NCBI RefSeq assembly: GCF_001590835.1
Contig: NZ_LTAQ01000001.1
Coordinates: 946,807 to 989,494 of the forward strand
Reading direction: 5' to 3'
DNA length: 42,688 nucleotides
DNA from: Bacillus gaemokensis
GTDB lineage: Bacteria > Bacillota > Bacilli > Bacillales > Bacillaceae_G
In this document: in pieces, positions 18,701 through 27,213 of the stretch
How the letters are laid out: each line of letters starts with the position of its first letter
How positions within the stretch are numbered: the stretch's first letter is position 1
Position numbers and translations under genes: made by a program
The notes under the pieces: generated by a model
What the model saw: only the letters and a program-made list of their open reading frames with translations
Database searches by the model: none
What the model was told of the DNA's origin: nothing

Positions 18701-19972
18701 ATGCATTATGATGTTATTGTCATCGGAGGTGGCCCTTCAGGATTGATGGCCGCAATCGGTGCTGCTGAAGAAGGCGCAAGCGTCTTGCTTCTTGATAAAG
18801 GAAATAAACTAGGACGTAAACTTGCGATTTCTGGTGGTGGTCGTTGCAACGTAACAAACCGATTACCACTCGACGAAATTGTGAAACATATACCAGGAAA
18901 TGGTCGTTTTTTATACAGCGCCTTTTCTATTTTTAATAATGAAGATGTTATTACTTTCTTCGAAAACCTTGGCGTACAGCTAAAAGAAGAAGATCACGGT
19001 CGCATGTTCCCTGTATCAAATAAAGCGCAATCCGTTGTAGATGCTTTATTAACAAGACTAAAAGAACTAGGTGTTAAAATGCGTACGAATACACCTGTTG
19101 AAACCGTGGAATATGAAAATGGTCAAACGAAAGCCGTTGTTCTGCAAACAGGTGAAGTTATTGAAACAAATCACGTTGTAATCGCTGTTGGTGGAAAATC
19201 TGTTCCTCATACTGGTTCAACAGGAGATGGTTACGCTTGGGCTGAAAAAGCAGGGCATACGATTACAGAATTGTTCCCAACAGAAGTCCCAATTACTTCA
19301 AATGAACCTTTTATTCGTGACCGTACATTACAAGGTCTTGCTTTGCGCGATGTAAATTTAAGTGTATTAAATCCAAAAGGAAAAGCTGTCATTTCTCATA
19401 AAATGGACATGCTCTTTACCCACTTTGGTATTTCTGGTCCAGCAGCTCTTCGCTGTAGCCAATTCGTCGTAAAAACGATGAAAAAATTTAAAATGCGCGC
19501 AGTAGAAATGAGTATTGATGCACTGCCAGAAGAAAATAGCGAACAGCTCTTCCAGCGCATGATGAAACAAATGAAAGAAGAACCGAAAAAAGGAATCAAA
19601 AATGTTTTAAAAGGTTATGTTCCGGAGCGTTATTTCCTATTCTTATTAGAAAGAAATGGGATTGATGGTAGTGAGCAGGCTGGGCAAGTTTCTCATGAAA
19701 AGATACGTGCACTTGTGAAAGACTTCAAAGAGTTTAAAGTAACAGTAAACGGCACACAGCCTCTTGAAAAAGCATTCGTGACAGGTGGCGGCGTTTCTGT
19801 TAAAGAAATTCATCCGAAAGAAATGGCTTCTAAATTAATGAATGGCCTATACTTCTGCGGAGAAGTTCTTGATATCCACGGTTATACAGGCGGCTATAAT
19901 ATTACTTCTGCTCTTGTTACAGGAAGAATTGCTGGGACAACTGCAGGACAAAATGCAAAAACACAGTACTAA
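18701..19972 (+). CDS. ytfP: YtfP, FAD-dependent oxidoreductase of the HI0933/BaiN type
   Basis: 423 residues. An FAD-binding [18 protein letters not shown] at the N-terminus is followed by the family mark [17 protein letters not shown], a mid-domain [17 protein letters not shown], and the C-terminal FAD contact [16 protein letters not shown]. Substrate unknown; the protein is soluble. GAGGT stands before the ATG. Divergent from murJ with a 153-base gap. Confidence 0.9.
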   Translation: MHYDVIVIGGGPSGLMAAIGAAEEGASVLLLDKGNKLGRKLAISGGGRCNVTNRLPLDEIVKHIPGNGRFLYSAFSIFNNEDVITFFENLGVQLKEEDHGRMFPVSNKAQSVVDALLTRLKELGVKMRTNTPVETVEYENGQTKAVVLQTGEVIETNHVVIAVGGKSVPHTGSTGDGYAWAEKAGHTITELFPTEVPITSNEPFIRDRTLQGLALRDVNLSVLNPKGKAVISHKMDMLFTHFGISGPAALRCSQFVVKTMKKFKMRAVEMSIDALPEENSEQLFQRMMKQMKEEPKKGIKNVLKGYVPERYFLFLLERNGIDGSEQAGQVSHEKIRALVKDFKEFKVTVNGTQPLEKAFVTGGGVSVKEIHPKEMASKLMNGLYFCGEVLDIHGYTGGYNITSALVTGRIAGTTAGQNAKTQY

Positions 19973-19975
19973 TTC

Positions 19976-20016
19976 AGAAACAGAGTAGAGATTCTCTCCA
20001 CTCTGTTTCTTTTTTG
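19976..20016 (+). terminator. Intrinsic terminator of ytfP
   Basis: AGAAACAGAGTAGAGA (19976-19991) pairs with TCTCCACTCTGTTTCT (19995-20010), then six T. Confidence 0.92.
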
Positions 20017-20087
20017 TTGCTTTCTATAGCTTAGTAGCTTTATATTTTATATTGTGAACATTCGAAAAGGGATAAAGGGGAAAACAT

Positions 20088-21533
20088 ATGAGAAAAAAAG
20101 TCATGATATCTTTAATGTTAATGACGTTTCTTTCCGCCGTGGAAGGAACGATTGTTAGTACAGCAATTCCTCGTATAACGAGCGATCTGTCTGGCGTTGA
20201 ACTCGTTAGCTGGGTATATGCAATTTATATGCTCGCAACAGCTGTTTCAACTCCAATCTACGGAAAGTTAGCCGATCTATTCGGACGAAAAAAAGTTCTG
20301 CTCATTGGAGCAGCAATCTTTTTAATCGGTTCTGCACTATGCGGAATCGTGACATCTATGGAACAGTTAATTCTCTTCCGCGCTCTGCAAGGTATAGGTG
20401 CCGGTGCCGTTATGCCAATCACAATGACAATTATCGGAGACTTATATAGCGAGGCAAGAGACCGTGCAAAAGCACAAGGCTGGATGAGTGCTGTTTGGGG
20501 CGTTTCAGGTGTTATTGGACCATTAGTAGGTGGGTTTTTAGTTGATTCCCTTTCTTGGCGCTACATCTTCTTCTTAAACGTTCCATTTGGAATTCTTGCT
20601 TGTGCCATGATTGCAATTTCTTACAAAGAATCCATTAAACCAGCAAAGCACCATATCGATTATCCTGGTGCGATTATCTTTTCACTCAGCACAATCGCTT
20701 TACTTTATGCACTATTAACAGGAAGCAGTAAGCAAAATTGGGGAGACATTACAATTATCAGTCTGTTAATCTTTGCAGCTGTTTCATTCATTATTTTCTT
20801 ATTCGTTGAGAAAAAATCTCCGGAGCCATTAATTCCGTTAACACTTTTCTCTAATCGCACTCTATCCACTGTAAACATACTAACGCTTATTGCTGGCGCG
20901 ATGATTATTAGTATTACAATGTACCTTCCAATTTGGAGCCAAGGGGTATTAGGAAAAAATGCTACAGAAGCAGGCCTTATTCTTATGCCAATTCCTGTTA
21001 TGTGGACATTCGGTGCGATTCTTTCTGGAAATTTAGTTGGTAAACTGCAACCGAAGCAAATCATTTTACTTGGAGCTAGCATATTATCCATCGCTACCTT
21101 CTTACTATTTACATTATCAACTCATTCACCAGCATTTCTTATTTATGTTGCAGTAGGGCTATTTGGTTTAGGAATGGGGCTTATTACACCAATTTATATG
21201 GTAACCATCCAAGCAGCTGTCCCTGCTCATACACGCGGAACGGCAGTAGGCTTAAACACATTTATTAATACATTTAGCCAAACATTAGGGGCTGCTGTCT
21301 TTGGAACGATCTTTAATACAATGATTCATGCGAGAGGGATTAAGAATCTTGATTTAGTTTCTTCTGGCGGGCATGGAGCAGCAACTAACGTAGTAACCGA
21401 CTCTCAAGAGGCATTAGCTTCTAGCGTACATGTCATTTATATGAGTACATTCGCGTTAGCACTGCTTACATTATTCATCGGATGGCTCTTGTTAAAACCA
21501 GCTCAAAACAAAGTGGAAGCAGCTGAACAATAG
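20088..21533 (+). CDS. MFS drug exporter, DHA2 (EmrB/QacA, 14-helix) family
   Basis: 481 residues. It has MFS motif A (GKLADLFGRKK), the DHA motif C (WGVSGVIGPLVGGFLVD) and the N-terminal LSAVEGTIVSTAIPRI typical of DHA2 pumps. The length fits 14 helices. These are proton-coupled exporters of toxic compounds; the substrate cannot be predicted. AAAGGGG precedes the ATG. It has its own terminator and no regulator in the same direction; the ArsR gene beyond the terminator is convergent. Confidence 0.9.
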   Translation: MRKKVMISLMLMTFLSAVEGTIVSTAIPRITSDLSGVELVSWVYAIYMLATAVSTPIYGKLADLFGRKKVLLIGAAIFLIGSALCGIVTSMEQLILFRALQGIGAGAVMPITMTIIGDLYSEARDRAKAQGWMSAVWGVSGVIGPLVGGFLVDSLSWRYIFFLNVPFGILACAMIAISYKESIKPAKHHIDYPGAIIFSLSTIALLYALLTGSSKQNWGDITIISLLIFAAVSFIIFLFVEKKSPEPLIPLTLFSNRTLSTVNILTLIAGAMIISITMYLPIWSQGVLGKNATEAGLILMPIPVMWTFGAILSGNLVGKLQPKQIILLGASILSIATFLLFTLSTHSPAFLIYVAVGLFGLGMGLITPIYMVTIQAAVPAHTRGTAVGLNTFINTFSQTLGAAVFGTIFNTMIHARGIKNLDLVSSGGHGAATNVVTDSQEALASSVHVIYMSTFALALLTLFIGWLLLKPAQNKVEAAEQ

Positions 21534-21537
21534 AGAA

Positions 21538-21572
21538 AAAGAGGGTGATCGTTTATAACGATCATCCTCTTT
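21538..21572. terminator. Bidirectional terminator between the MFS exporter and the ArsR operon
   Basis: AAAGAGGGTGATCGTT (21538-21553) pairs with AACGATCATCCTCTTT (21557-21572) with one mismatch. The tail is CTATATAT on plus and TTTTCTC on minus. Confidence 0.8.
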
Positions 21573-21627
21573 CTATATATCGGCGCTTTTTCGAATATAT
21601 TGACCTTCCGACAATATGTGCTATAGA

Positions 21628-21990
21628 TTACTCATCCTCTTCCGTTGTAATAACGCGCAATTCTTTTTTTCCATCATTTTCAACCACGTGTTTCAGCATG
21701 AACAATTTATTATTCCAGAACTGTTCATAATACGAAAGCCACTGTTTTAATTCTGCTAATGGCTCAGGGTGTAATCGGTACAACTTTTCTCTTCCGACCT
21801 TTCTTCCGCTCACTAATTTCGCTTCTGAAAGAACATGAAGATGCTTCGCAATTGCTGTACGACTTACCGGAAAATGCGCTGTGATTTTAGAAATAGGTAA
21901 TTCTTCTTCAATTAGTAATCGGAGTACTTCTCGGCGGGTTGGATCAGCAATCGCTTGGAAGACATCGTATCTCGCTGCAGATGCGGACAC
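21628..21990 (-). CDS. ArsR/SmtB-type transcriptional regulator
   Basis: 120 residues. The winged helix is FQAIADPTRREVLRLLIEEELPISKITAHFPVSRTAIAKHLHVL, followed by the wing GRKVGREKLYRLHPEPLAELKQW. There are no cysteines for metal sensing, so it belongs to the non-metal branch that accompanies AHSA1 proteins. It starts with GTG directly after the TAA of the upstream gene (TAAGTG), with GAAGGG inside that gene as ribosome site, so translation is coupled. The tandem operator at 22448-22503 is its likely target (autorepression, inferred). Confidence 0.88.
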   Translation of the reverse strand: MSASAARYDVFQAIADPTRREVLRLLIEEELPISKITAHFPVSRTAIAKHLHVLSEAKLVSGRKVGREKLYRLHPEPLAELKQWLSYYEQFWNNKLFMLKHVVENDGKKELRVITTEEDE

Positions 21991-22419
21991 TTACCCTTCA
22001 ACAACCTTTTTCAATTTTTCATTTACAATTGCTACCCAGCCGCCCGCCATTCTATCGCGAATAACAGAACTTTTCGCGTTCGCTTTCGGAAGAATTGCAT
22101 CAGGGTGTTTCCAGCCGCCATGAATAAGAGTAAACTCCGTTTTATCTCCTAAATCTTTTAAAACAAATGAAACTACCCAGCCATCTGTATCCCAAGAAAA
22201 AGATACACGATGTGGCTCATCGATTTCTAATACTTTACATGGTGATGGACCAAAAGGTGATTGCACATGAAATTCATGCCCTACTTTCGCTTCAAAATCA
22301 TTTGGCATAAACCAAGCCGCAATCCCTTCTGCAGTTGATACCTTATTCCATACTTTTTGAATAGACGCTTCAAAAATAACTGTTTGTTTAATGTCTTGTA
22401 ATGTATTTTGTTGTTCCAT
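21991..22419 (-). CDS. SRPBCC / AHSA1 (Hsp90 ATPase activator-like) domain protein
   Basis: 142 residues of the START-like fold: [31 protein letters not shown], then [16 protein letters not shown] and [10 protein letters not shown]. Such proteins form a hydrophobic cavity; function in bacteria is largely unknown. It is the first gene of a two-gene operon with the ArsR regulator, a very common pairing. AAAGGAG lies before the ATG. Confidence 0.88.
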   Translation of the reverse strand: MEQQNTLQDIKQTVIFEASIQKVWNKVSTAEGIAAWFMPNDFEAKVGHEFHVQSPFGPSPCKVLEIDEPHRVSFSWDTDGWVVSFVLKDLGDKTEFTLIHGGWKHPDAILPKANAKSSVIRDRMAGGWVAIVNEKLKKVVEG

Positions 22420-22447
22420 TTTATTTCTCCTTTATAATACGTTTTAA

Positions 22448-22503
22448 ATATAACACCTTTTGGTTTCATTTTTATAATATAACACCTTTTGGTTTCACGT
22501 CAA
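22448..22503 (-). promoter_or_regulatory. Promoter and tandem operator of the AHSA1-ArsR operon
   Basis: Two perfect 21-base direct repeats (22448-22468 and 22477-22497, period 29), reading GAAACCAAAAGGTGTTATAT on the minus strand. The distal copy lies exactly between a -35 TTGACG (22498-22503) and a -10 TATATT (22476-22481), spacing 16. The proximal copy is just past the expected start of transcription. A repressor on both would block initiation. Confidence 0.6.
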
Positions 22504-22531
22504 CTTATAACATTCCATCTCCCCTTCATAC

Positions 22532-22563
22532 AATTTCTCAATGCACGTTGAGAAATTCTCAAC
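22532..22563. promoter_or_regulatory. Nested TTGAGAA dyads (candidate operator)
   Basis: AATTTCTCAA (22532-22541) is a perfect inverse of TTGAGAAATT (22548-22557), and GTTGAGAAATTCTCAAC (22547-22563) is itself a perfect 17-base palindrome. So three alternating half-sites lie in 32 bases. The location is the 493-base gap between the AHSA1 operon and the small CxxC protein gene. No T run directly follows, so an operator is more likely than a terminator. Confidence 0.4.
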
Positions 22564-22688
22564 ATTTTTTCAACAGGACAAACACCCTTGCAATATTTCT
22601 TCATAATATACTCACAAAGGCAAATCAAATATAGAGAAACTTCTTCATCATTTGTTCTCAAAAGTAGCGAAGCATAGTCCGTTCTATT

Positions 22689-22719
22689 ACTAGTCTCTCC
22701 TCCTTCCCTCGGGACTAGT
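22689..22719. promoter_or_regulatory. ACTAGTC-N17-GACTAGT inverted repeat
   Basis: A perfect 7-base dyad with a pyrimidine-rich spacer, about 120 bases before the nearest plausible start of the small CxxC protein. Role unknown. Confidence 0.25.
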
Positions 22720-22912
22720 GATTGAGCTATGTATAACGATTATGAGGAAGATGTCTAAAAAGATTTCCAACTTCATGAACAGGTGGTCACTTCTCACCTC
22801 CTCAACATTTTCAAAAATAACCATATTAGGAGAGAATATGCTACCTGTTCACCCTTCTTCTCTAAAGACTATTAAAAATATTTTCTACAATAAAATAAAG
22901 GAGATGAAAGAT

Positions 22913-23140
22913 ATGTACTATTGCATTAACTGTTCTGAAATTCATCAAAAAAGAGATTTGAAAGATAAAGTGTTTAAAAACGGCTTTTATATCGATCCAT
23001 TCTTAGGCGAACGTTATCACCTTGGCATGTGTACAGATGCTACTGTACACGGAACAAGTAAAGCAGTTCTATCTACAAAGAAAAATAAACTGCCTCAATC
23101 CATTATGAATACCTTACCCACTCATGTAATTCCTACTTAA
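22913..23140 (+). CDS. Small CxxC protein, DUF3973-like
   Basis: 75 residues. It begins MYYCINCSEIHQKRDLKDK: a CxxC that could bind zinc, with a third Cys at HLGMCTD. I associate this N-terminus with DUF3973, a small Bacillus family of unknown role, but cannot confirm it. AAGGAG lies 9 bases before this ATG. The frame stays open upstream, and a second ATG at 22838 has its own AGGAG site, giving a 100-residue form. A strong terminator follows. Confidence 0.7.
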   Translation: MYYCINCSEIHQKRDLKDKVFKNGFYIDPFLGERYHLGMCTDATVHGTSKAVLSTKKNKLPQSIMNTLPTHVIPT

Positions 23141-23146
23141 GAACAT

Positions 23147-23176
23147 AAAAAAGAGCTGGTTCCCCAGCTCTTTTTT
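23147..23176. terminator. Bidirectional terminator between the CxxC gene and cse60
   Basis: GAGCTGG (23153-23159), loop TTCC, CCAGCTC (23164-23170), flanked by six A on the left and six T on the right, so it works in both directions. Confidence 0.92.
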
Positions 23177-23357
23177 ATGTTTTATAGATAACCATCGCCG
23201 AAAAACAATAAATTTGATTTTCATCATCATTAATCGAGACACCAACTTGATATTTAATATCTACAAGTTGTTCTTCATTTAACTTCTTTAAAAACGTATT
23301 CACAGCGTCTTCTAAATCCTTTTCATGACTTTCATCAAACATCTTGACCCGAATCAT
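23175..23357 (-). CDS. cse60: Sporulation protein Cse60
   Basis: 60 residues, acidic: MIRVKMFDESHEKDLEDAV, then EQLVDIKYQVGVS and QIYCFSAMVIYK. This matches the mother-cell (sigma-E) protein Cse60 (YteV) of B. subtilis, whose molecular role is unknown. Its ATG is one base after the TAA of the upstream gene, so the two form an operon. Confidence 0.85.
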   Translation of the reverse strand: MIRVKMFDESHEKDLEDAVNTFLKKLNEEQLVDIKYQVGVSINDDENQIYCFSAMVIYKT

Positions 23358-23358
23358 T

Positions 23359-23595
23359 TTAACACCATCCTAGATCGCAGCCCTCCGCCGCTGAATTCTT
23401 GCCACGGTGCGTATCTATGATGCGATAGAACTTACCATCTTCATATATATATCCGTCTTCTAACACATATTTCTTCTCTTCAGTATAGACATAAAACTTA
23501 CCTATCATAAATTTATTCGTATATAATTCCAAATACTCTGATCTGAACTTTGCTACTACATTATTTGTAATATCAATTTTAATTGTGTACCCCAC
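23359..23595 (-). CDS. Small protein of unknown function, in operon with cse60
   Basis: 78 residues from a GTG at 23595 (GGAGGG 7 bases upstream; next in-frame methionine is much later). A beta-rich N-terminus (YTIKIDITNNVVAKFRSEYLELYTNKF) and a C-terminal region ending EGCDLGWC with two cysteines. I do not recognise the family. Sharing an operon with cse60 and a sigma-E-like promoter suggests mother-cell expression in sporulation. Confidence 0.72.
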   Translation of the reverse strand: MGYTIKIDITNNVVAKFRSEYLELYTNKFMIGKFYVYTEEKKYVLEDGYIYEDGKFYRIIDTHRGKNSAAEGCDLGWC

Positions 23596-23632
23596 CTTCT
23601 CTCCCTCCTTTAAAAAGAACGGATTTAGGTAT

Positions 23633-23660
23633 ATTGTATTAGCAATTTTACATTTTATGA
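23633..23660 (-). promoter_or_regulatory. Candidate sigma-E promoter for the cse60 operon
   Basis: On the minus strand TCATAAA (23660-23654), 13 bases, then AATACAAT (23640-23633). The sigma-E consensus is roughly KMATATT and CATACAHT with a similar spacing. It lies about 40 bases before the start codon. Agreement with cse60 being a sigma-E gene in B. subtilis supports it. Confidence 0.4.
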
Positions 23661-23783
23661 TTAAAAATAAGTGGATATGCCTATTGTTTTCTTCTTACAT
23701 CCCATTACAAAATCGTAATACCCTTCCAACACACGAAGTCACAACTGACATATGATTTTCATCTGATCTGTACGTTTTTATTT

Positions 23784-23845
23784 TTGAACCAGTATGTATC
23801 AATCATTATTATCAAGACCTCTATTAAATAATAATTATTCTCATT
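23784..23845 (+). promoter_or_regulatory. Promoter-like sequence overlapped by Fur-box-like sites
   Basis: TTGAAC (23784-23789), 17 bases, TATTAT (23807-23812). Over the -10 lies TATCAATCATTATTATCA (23797-23814). A second site, on the minus strand TGAGAATAATTATTA (23843-23829), matches 12 of 14 positions of TGATAATnATTATCA. The region is very AT-rich, so chance matches are a concern. No ATG-started gene follows before carD. Confidence 0.3.
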
Positions 23846-23961
23846 TTTTATAATAACGCCTTTTTCTAATCAAACAAAACTTTCATTCCCCCTTACCAAT
23901 TGGGCTTTTAGCAGTAATCAGCTCTCATCTAAAAAACCTTCAAAAAACCAACAAATATTTA

Positions 23962-23991
23962 TTGACTACAATATAAAAGGTATGATATTAT
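23962..23991 (+). promoter_or_regulatory. Candidate promoter of carD
   Basis: TTGACT (23962-23967), 18 bases, TATTAT (23986-23991), about 70 bases before the carD start. The rest of the 465-base gap holds the elements at 23633 and 23784 and otherwise AT-rich sequence with no gene I can support. Confidence 0.4.
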
Positions 23992-24060
23992 AATAAATTT
24001 GATATTTTCATAAAAATGTGTTATCATTGACTATGGTTACCACATATGGAGGTGGATGAT

Positions 24061-24540
24061 TTGTTTCAAATTGGCGATAAAATTGTTTATCCAATGCACG
24101 GTGCAGGAGTCATTGAATCAATTGAGGATAAAGAAGTTTTAGGAAAAACACGTCAGTATTGTGTGATCCACATGATTATTAGCGATATGCAAGTGATGAT
24201 TCCCATGGATAAAGTGAGCGATTCCGGTATACGTTATGTTGTCGACAAAGATACGTTAAATGGTGTTTTAGTTGAATTTCAGCAAGGCGAATCAGACCAC
24301 TCACTCTCATGGAAACAACGATACACGATAAACATGGAAAAAATGAAAAATGGTAAACTTCAAGACGGCGCTGAAGTTGTTCGTGATTTAATTCGCCGTA
24401 ATAAAGAAAGAGCGCTAAATGCTAGCGAAAAACAAATGCTAGACAACGCACGCAGAATTTTAATTAGTGAAGTTGCCCTTGTGCAAGATGTTTCAGAAAA
24501 TCAAGCAACTGATTACCTTCAAGATACAATCAACCATTAA
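24061..24540 (+). CDS. CarD-family RNA polymerase-binding regulator
   Basis: 159 residues from a TTG at 24061, chosen because GGAGGTG lies 6 bases upstream; the ATG at 24046 is part of that ribosome site. The N-terminal domain (FQIGDKIVYPMHGAGVIESIEDKEVLGKTRQYCVIHM) is the Tudor-like fold that binds the RNA polymerase beta subunit. The helical C-terminal part (LSWKQRYTINMEKMKNG... LNASEKQMLDNARRIL) contacts promoter DNA. CarD proteins tune open-complex stability, classically at rRNA promoters. Confidence 0.9.
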   Translation: MFQIGDKIVYPMHGAGVIESIEDKEVLGKTRQYCVIHMIISDMQVMIPMDKVSDSGIRYVVDKDTLNGVLVEFQQGESDHSLSWKQRYTINMEKMKNGKLQDGAEVVRDLIRRNKERALNASEKQMLDNARRILISEVALVQDVSENQATDYLQDTINH

Positions 24541-24586
24541 TACACGGGTTTCTATTTTCAAATACAAAATATATATGTGCAAATTT

Positions 24587-24614
24587 AAAATAGCTGAACG
24601 CTATTTTTTTTTTT
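24587..24614 (+). terminator. Intrinsic terminator of carD
   Basis: AAAATAGC (24587-24594), loop TGAAC, GCTATTTT (24600-24607), then more T to 24614. Confidence 0.85.
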
Positions 24615-24618
24615 GCAC

Positions 24619-24671
24619 AAAAAAAGGAGAAGGATTCTACTTCTAAATAAAGTTAGCGTCTTTCTCCTTTT
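24619..24671 (-). terminator. Probable terminator of glcU-gdh
   Basis: AAAAGGAGAA-G (24622-24632) pairs with CTTTCTCCTTTT (24660-24671); the minus strand ends in a T run. The loop is long (27 bases). Confidence 0.6.
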
Positions 24672-24676
24672 ATTCA

Positions 24677-25477
<801 letters not shown>

Positions 25478-26335
25478 TCAGCTTTTCGCAATTCCTAACA
25501 TAATCCCAGCTACAATAATAAAAATAATTCCAATCACAATTGCAATTATTTGCCTCTTTGTTTTCTTTTCACCTAATATAAAAATTCCACCAAGTGTAGA
25601 AATAACGATTCCCATTTGCGAAAGAGAAAAACTTGTAGCTACACCTACTCGCGGCTGTGAAATAAATAAAAACATATTTCCAGCCGCCCAAATTAAACCT
25701 GGAATGATATTCCGAATCGCATATTTATTAAACGGTTTATGTTTGAACGTTAGTAAAACACCACCCATGACCATTCCGATTGCTTGCGGTAATAAAGCGG
25801 ACCATCCATCTACATGAAATAGTCGTATCACTACTACATAAACCAAATAACCGACCGTTGAGATTAGCAAAATGAAAATTCCTTTTTTAAAGCTTCCTGA
25901 TTGTTCATTACTTTTCTCTTCTTCACTTTGGAGTGAGGTAAGAATGATCCCTATAATAATGCATATAAGCGCTAAAACACCTAATACAATAGATATCACC
26001 GTTGACCATTCATGAAAAACAATGACACCAAATAAAGTCGTCGCAACTAATTGAAGCCCTGTCGAGATGGGCATTGTTTTTGAAACTCCCATTAAATCAA
26101 TACTTTTCAGTTGATTACTTTGACCTAAAGCCCAAAATAAACCCGATACACCCCCCACTCCAATAACTAAAGGGGTCAACACAGGTTTCATAAAAATATA
26201 AATAACAATTGAGAAAATGAGCGCCCCAAGAGTCGTACCAAGTGTTTGACTGTAAGGACCACCGCCAAGCTTTACATTAAAAAGTACAATACTCCCCCAA
26301 AATATAGCTGGTAAAATCGCTAAAAATATATCCAT
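25478..26335 (-). CDS. glcU: Glucose uptake protein GlcU
   Basis: 285 residues with ten membrane segments of the GRP (glucose/ribose porter) family in the drug/metabolite superfamily. It begins MDIFLAILPAIFWGSIVLFNVKLGG; the central part contains GQSNQLKSIDLMGVSKTMPISTG. It feeds glucose to Gdh encoded next to it. AGGAAGG stands before the ATG. I searched upstream for a sigma-G promoter and found no convincing match. Confidence 0.9.
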   Translation of the reverse strand: MDIFLAILPAIFWGSIVLFNVKLGGGPYSQTLGTTLGALIFSIVIYIFMKPVLTPLVIGVGGVSGLFWALGQSNQLKSIDLMGVSKTMPISTGLQLVATTLFGVIVFHEWSTVISIVLGVLALICIIIGIILTSLQSEEEKSNEQSGSFKKGIFILLISTVGYLVYVVVIRLFHVDGWSALLPQAIGMVMGGVLLTFKHKPFNKYAIRNIIPGLIWAAGNMFLFISQPRVGVATSFSLSQMGIVISTLGGIFILGEKKTKRQIIAIVIGIIFIIVAGIMLGIAKS

Positions 26336-26441
26336 TTCCCAAAACCTTCCTATGCTAAAGTTTCCTCTTCTTTTCCTTACATTTCCCCTAACCCTTCAAA
26401 CCAATACAGTTGGGCCTCATATGCTACAAGTGGGATAAAAT

Positions 26442-26494
26442 AAAAAAACGAATCCTCTTACCTTACTAAATAAGATAAAAGGATTCGTTTTTTT
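26442..26494. terminator. Bidirectional terminator after moaD, upstream of glcU
   Basis: AAAAAAACGAATCCT (26442-26456) pairs with AGGATTCGTTTTTTT (26480-26494). It is flanked by A on one side and T on the other; the minus direction ends the moeA-mobB-moaE-moaD transcript. Confidence 0.9.
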
Positions 26495-26512
26495 ATTACA
26501 CTCAAAAGAAAA

Positions 26513-26746
26513 TTATCCACCGCTCACAGGCGGAATCAAAGCTACAATATCACCATCATGGATTTTGTCATCTGCATTTGCATATTCTTCGTTTACAGCA
26601 ACCATAACTTGCTCTGAAACTGCTAAATGATGTTCCTTTGTGAGAATCTCTTTTAATTCTGTAACAGTAATATTTCCACCATCTATTTTTAACGCACTTG
26701 TTCCCGCTTCTTCTTGTAAATGAGCAAACAATAACACTTGAATCAT
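26513..26746 (-). CDS. moaD: Molybdopterin synthase sulfur carrier subunit MoaD
   Basis: 77 residues with a ubiquitin-like fold ending ALIPPVSGG. The C-terminal Gly-Gly is adenylated by MoeB and then thiolated to carry sulfur to the pterin. It overlaps the end of moaE by ATGA, showing translational coupling. Confidence 0.94.
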   Translation of the reverse strand: MIQVLLFAHLQEEAGTSALKIDGGNITVTELKEILTKEHHLAVSEQVMVAVNEEYANADDKIHDGDIVALIPPVSGG

Positions 26747-27213
26747 TTTTCCATCCCCTTTTCAGGTTCTCCATCTGGATACGATGTTGTTTCTAATTGA
26801 TCACCAATCCATGAATCGCCATCTTCCCAGAATTCCTTTTTCCAAATCGGAACAATTTGTTTAATGCGTTCCATAATATATTCATTTGCTTCATAGGCTG
26901 CCTTCCGGTGCGGTGTTGATACAGCAACAACAACAGCGATATCAGAAATGTGTAGTGTACCGATGCGATGTGTAATCGCAACATATGTCCCAGGCCACTT
27001 CTCTTTCACTTCAGCACCAATTTTCGCAAGCATTTTTTCTGCCATTGTGTGATATGCTGCGTACTCTAAATACAATGTACGGCGCCCTTTCGTAAATTCT
27101 CTTACCGTTCCAATAAACGTCGTCACAGCACCACATTCTCGGCGAATTACTTTATTTGTTACCTCTTCAATTGAAAGAGGTGTATCTATCACTTCATAAT
27201 ATGTATGTGTCAT
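26743..27213 (-). CDS. moaE: Molybdopterin synthase catalytic subunit MoaE
   Basis: 156 residues. It contains CGAVTTFIGTVREFTKGR, LEYAAYHTMAEK, HRIGTLHISDIAVVVAVSTPHR and the active-site lysines in IWKKEFWEDG. It pairs with MoaD to put the dithiolene sulfurs on precursor Z. The ATG at 27213 (AAGGGG upstream) overlaps the mobB stop as ATGA; a start at 27243 would lie deep in mobB and has no ribosome site. Confidence 0.94.
   Translation of the reverse strand: MTHTYYEVIDTPLSIEEVTNKVIRRECGAVTTFIGTVREFTKGRRTLYLEYAAYHTMAEKMLAKIGAEVKEKWPGTYVAITHRIGTLHISDIAVVVAVSTPHRKAAYEANEYIMERIKQIVPIWKKEFWEDGDSWIGDQLETTSYPDGEPEKGMEK

Noticed and set aside
20705-21091. Minus-strand 128-codon frame inside the MFS exporter gene
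   Set aside because: Antisense shadow of a membrane protein gene; no ribosome site or terminator of its own.
22718-22912. In-frame extension of the small CxxC protein back to a GTG at 22718
   Set aside because: No ribosome site at that GTG, and the sequence up to 22837 is not protein-like; starts at 22838 and 22913 have good sites.
26336-26440. Sigma-G promoter for glcU-gdh
   Set aside because: Expected from B. subtilis, but no pairing of a GHATR -35 with a CATnHTA -10 at 17-18 bases could be found.
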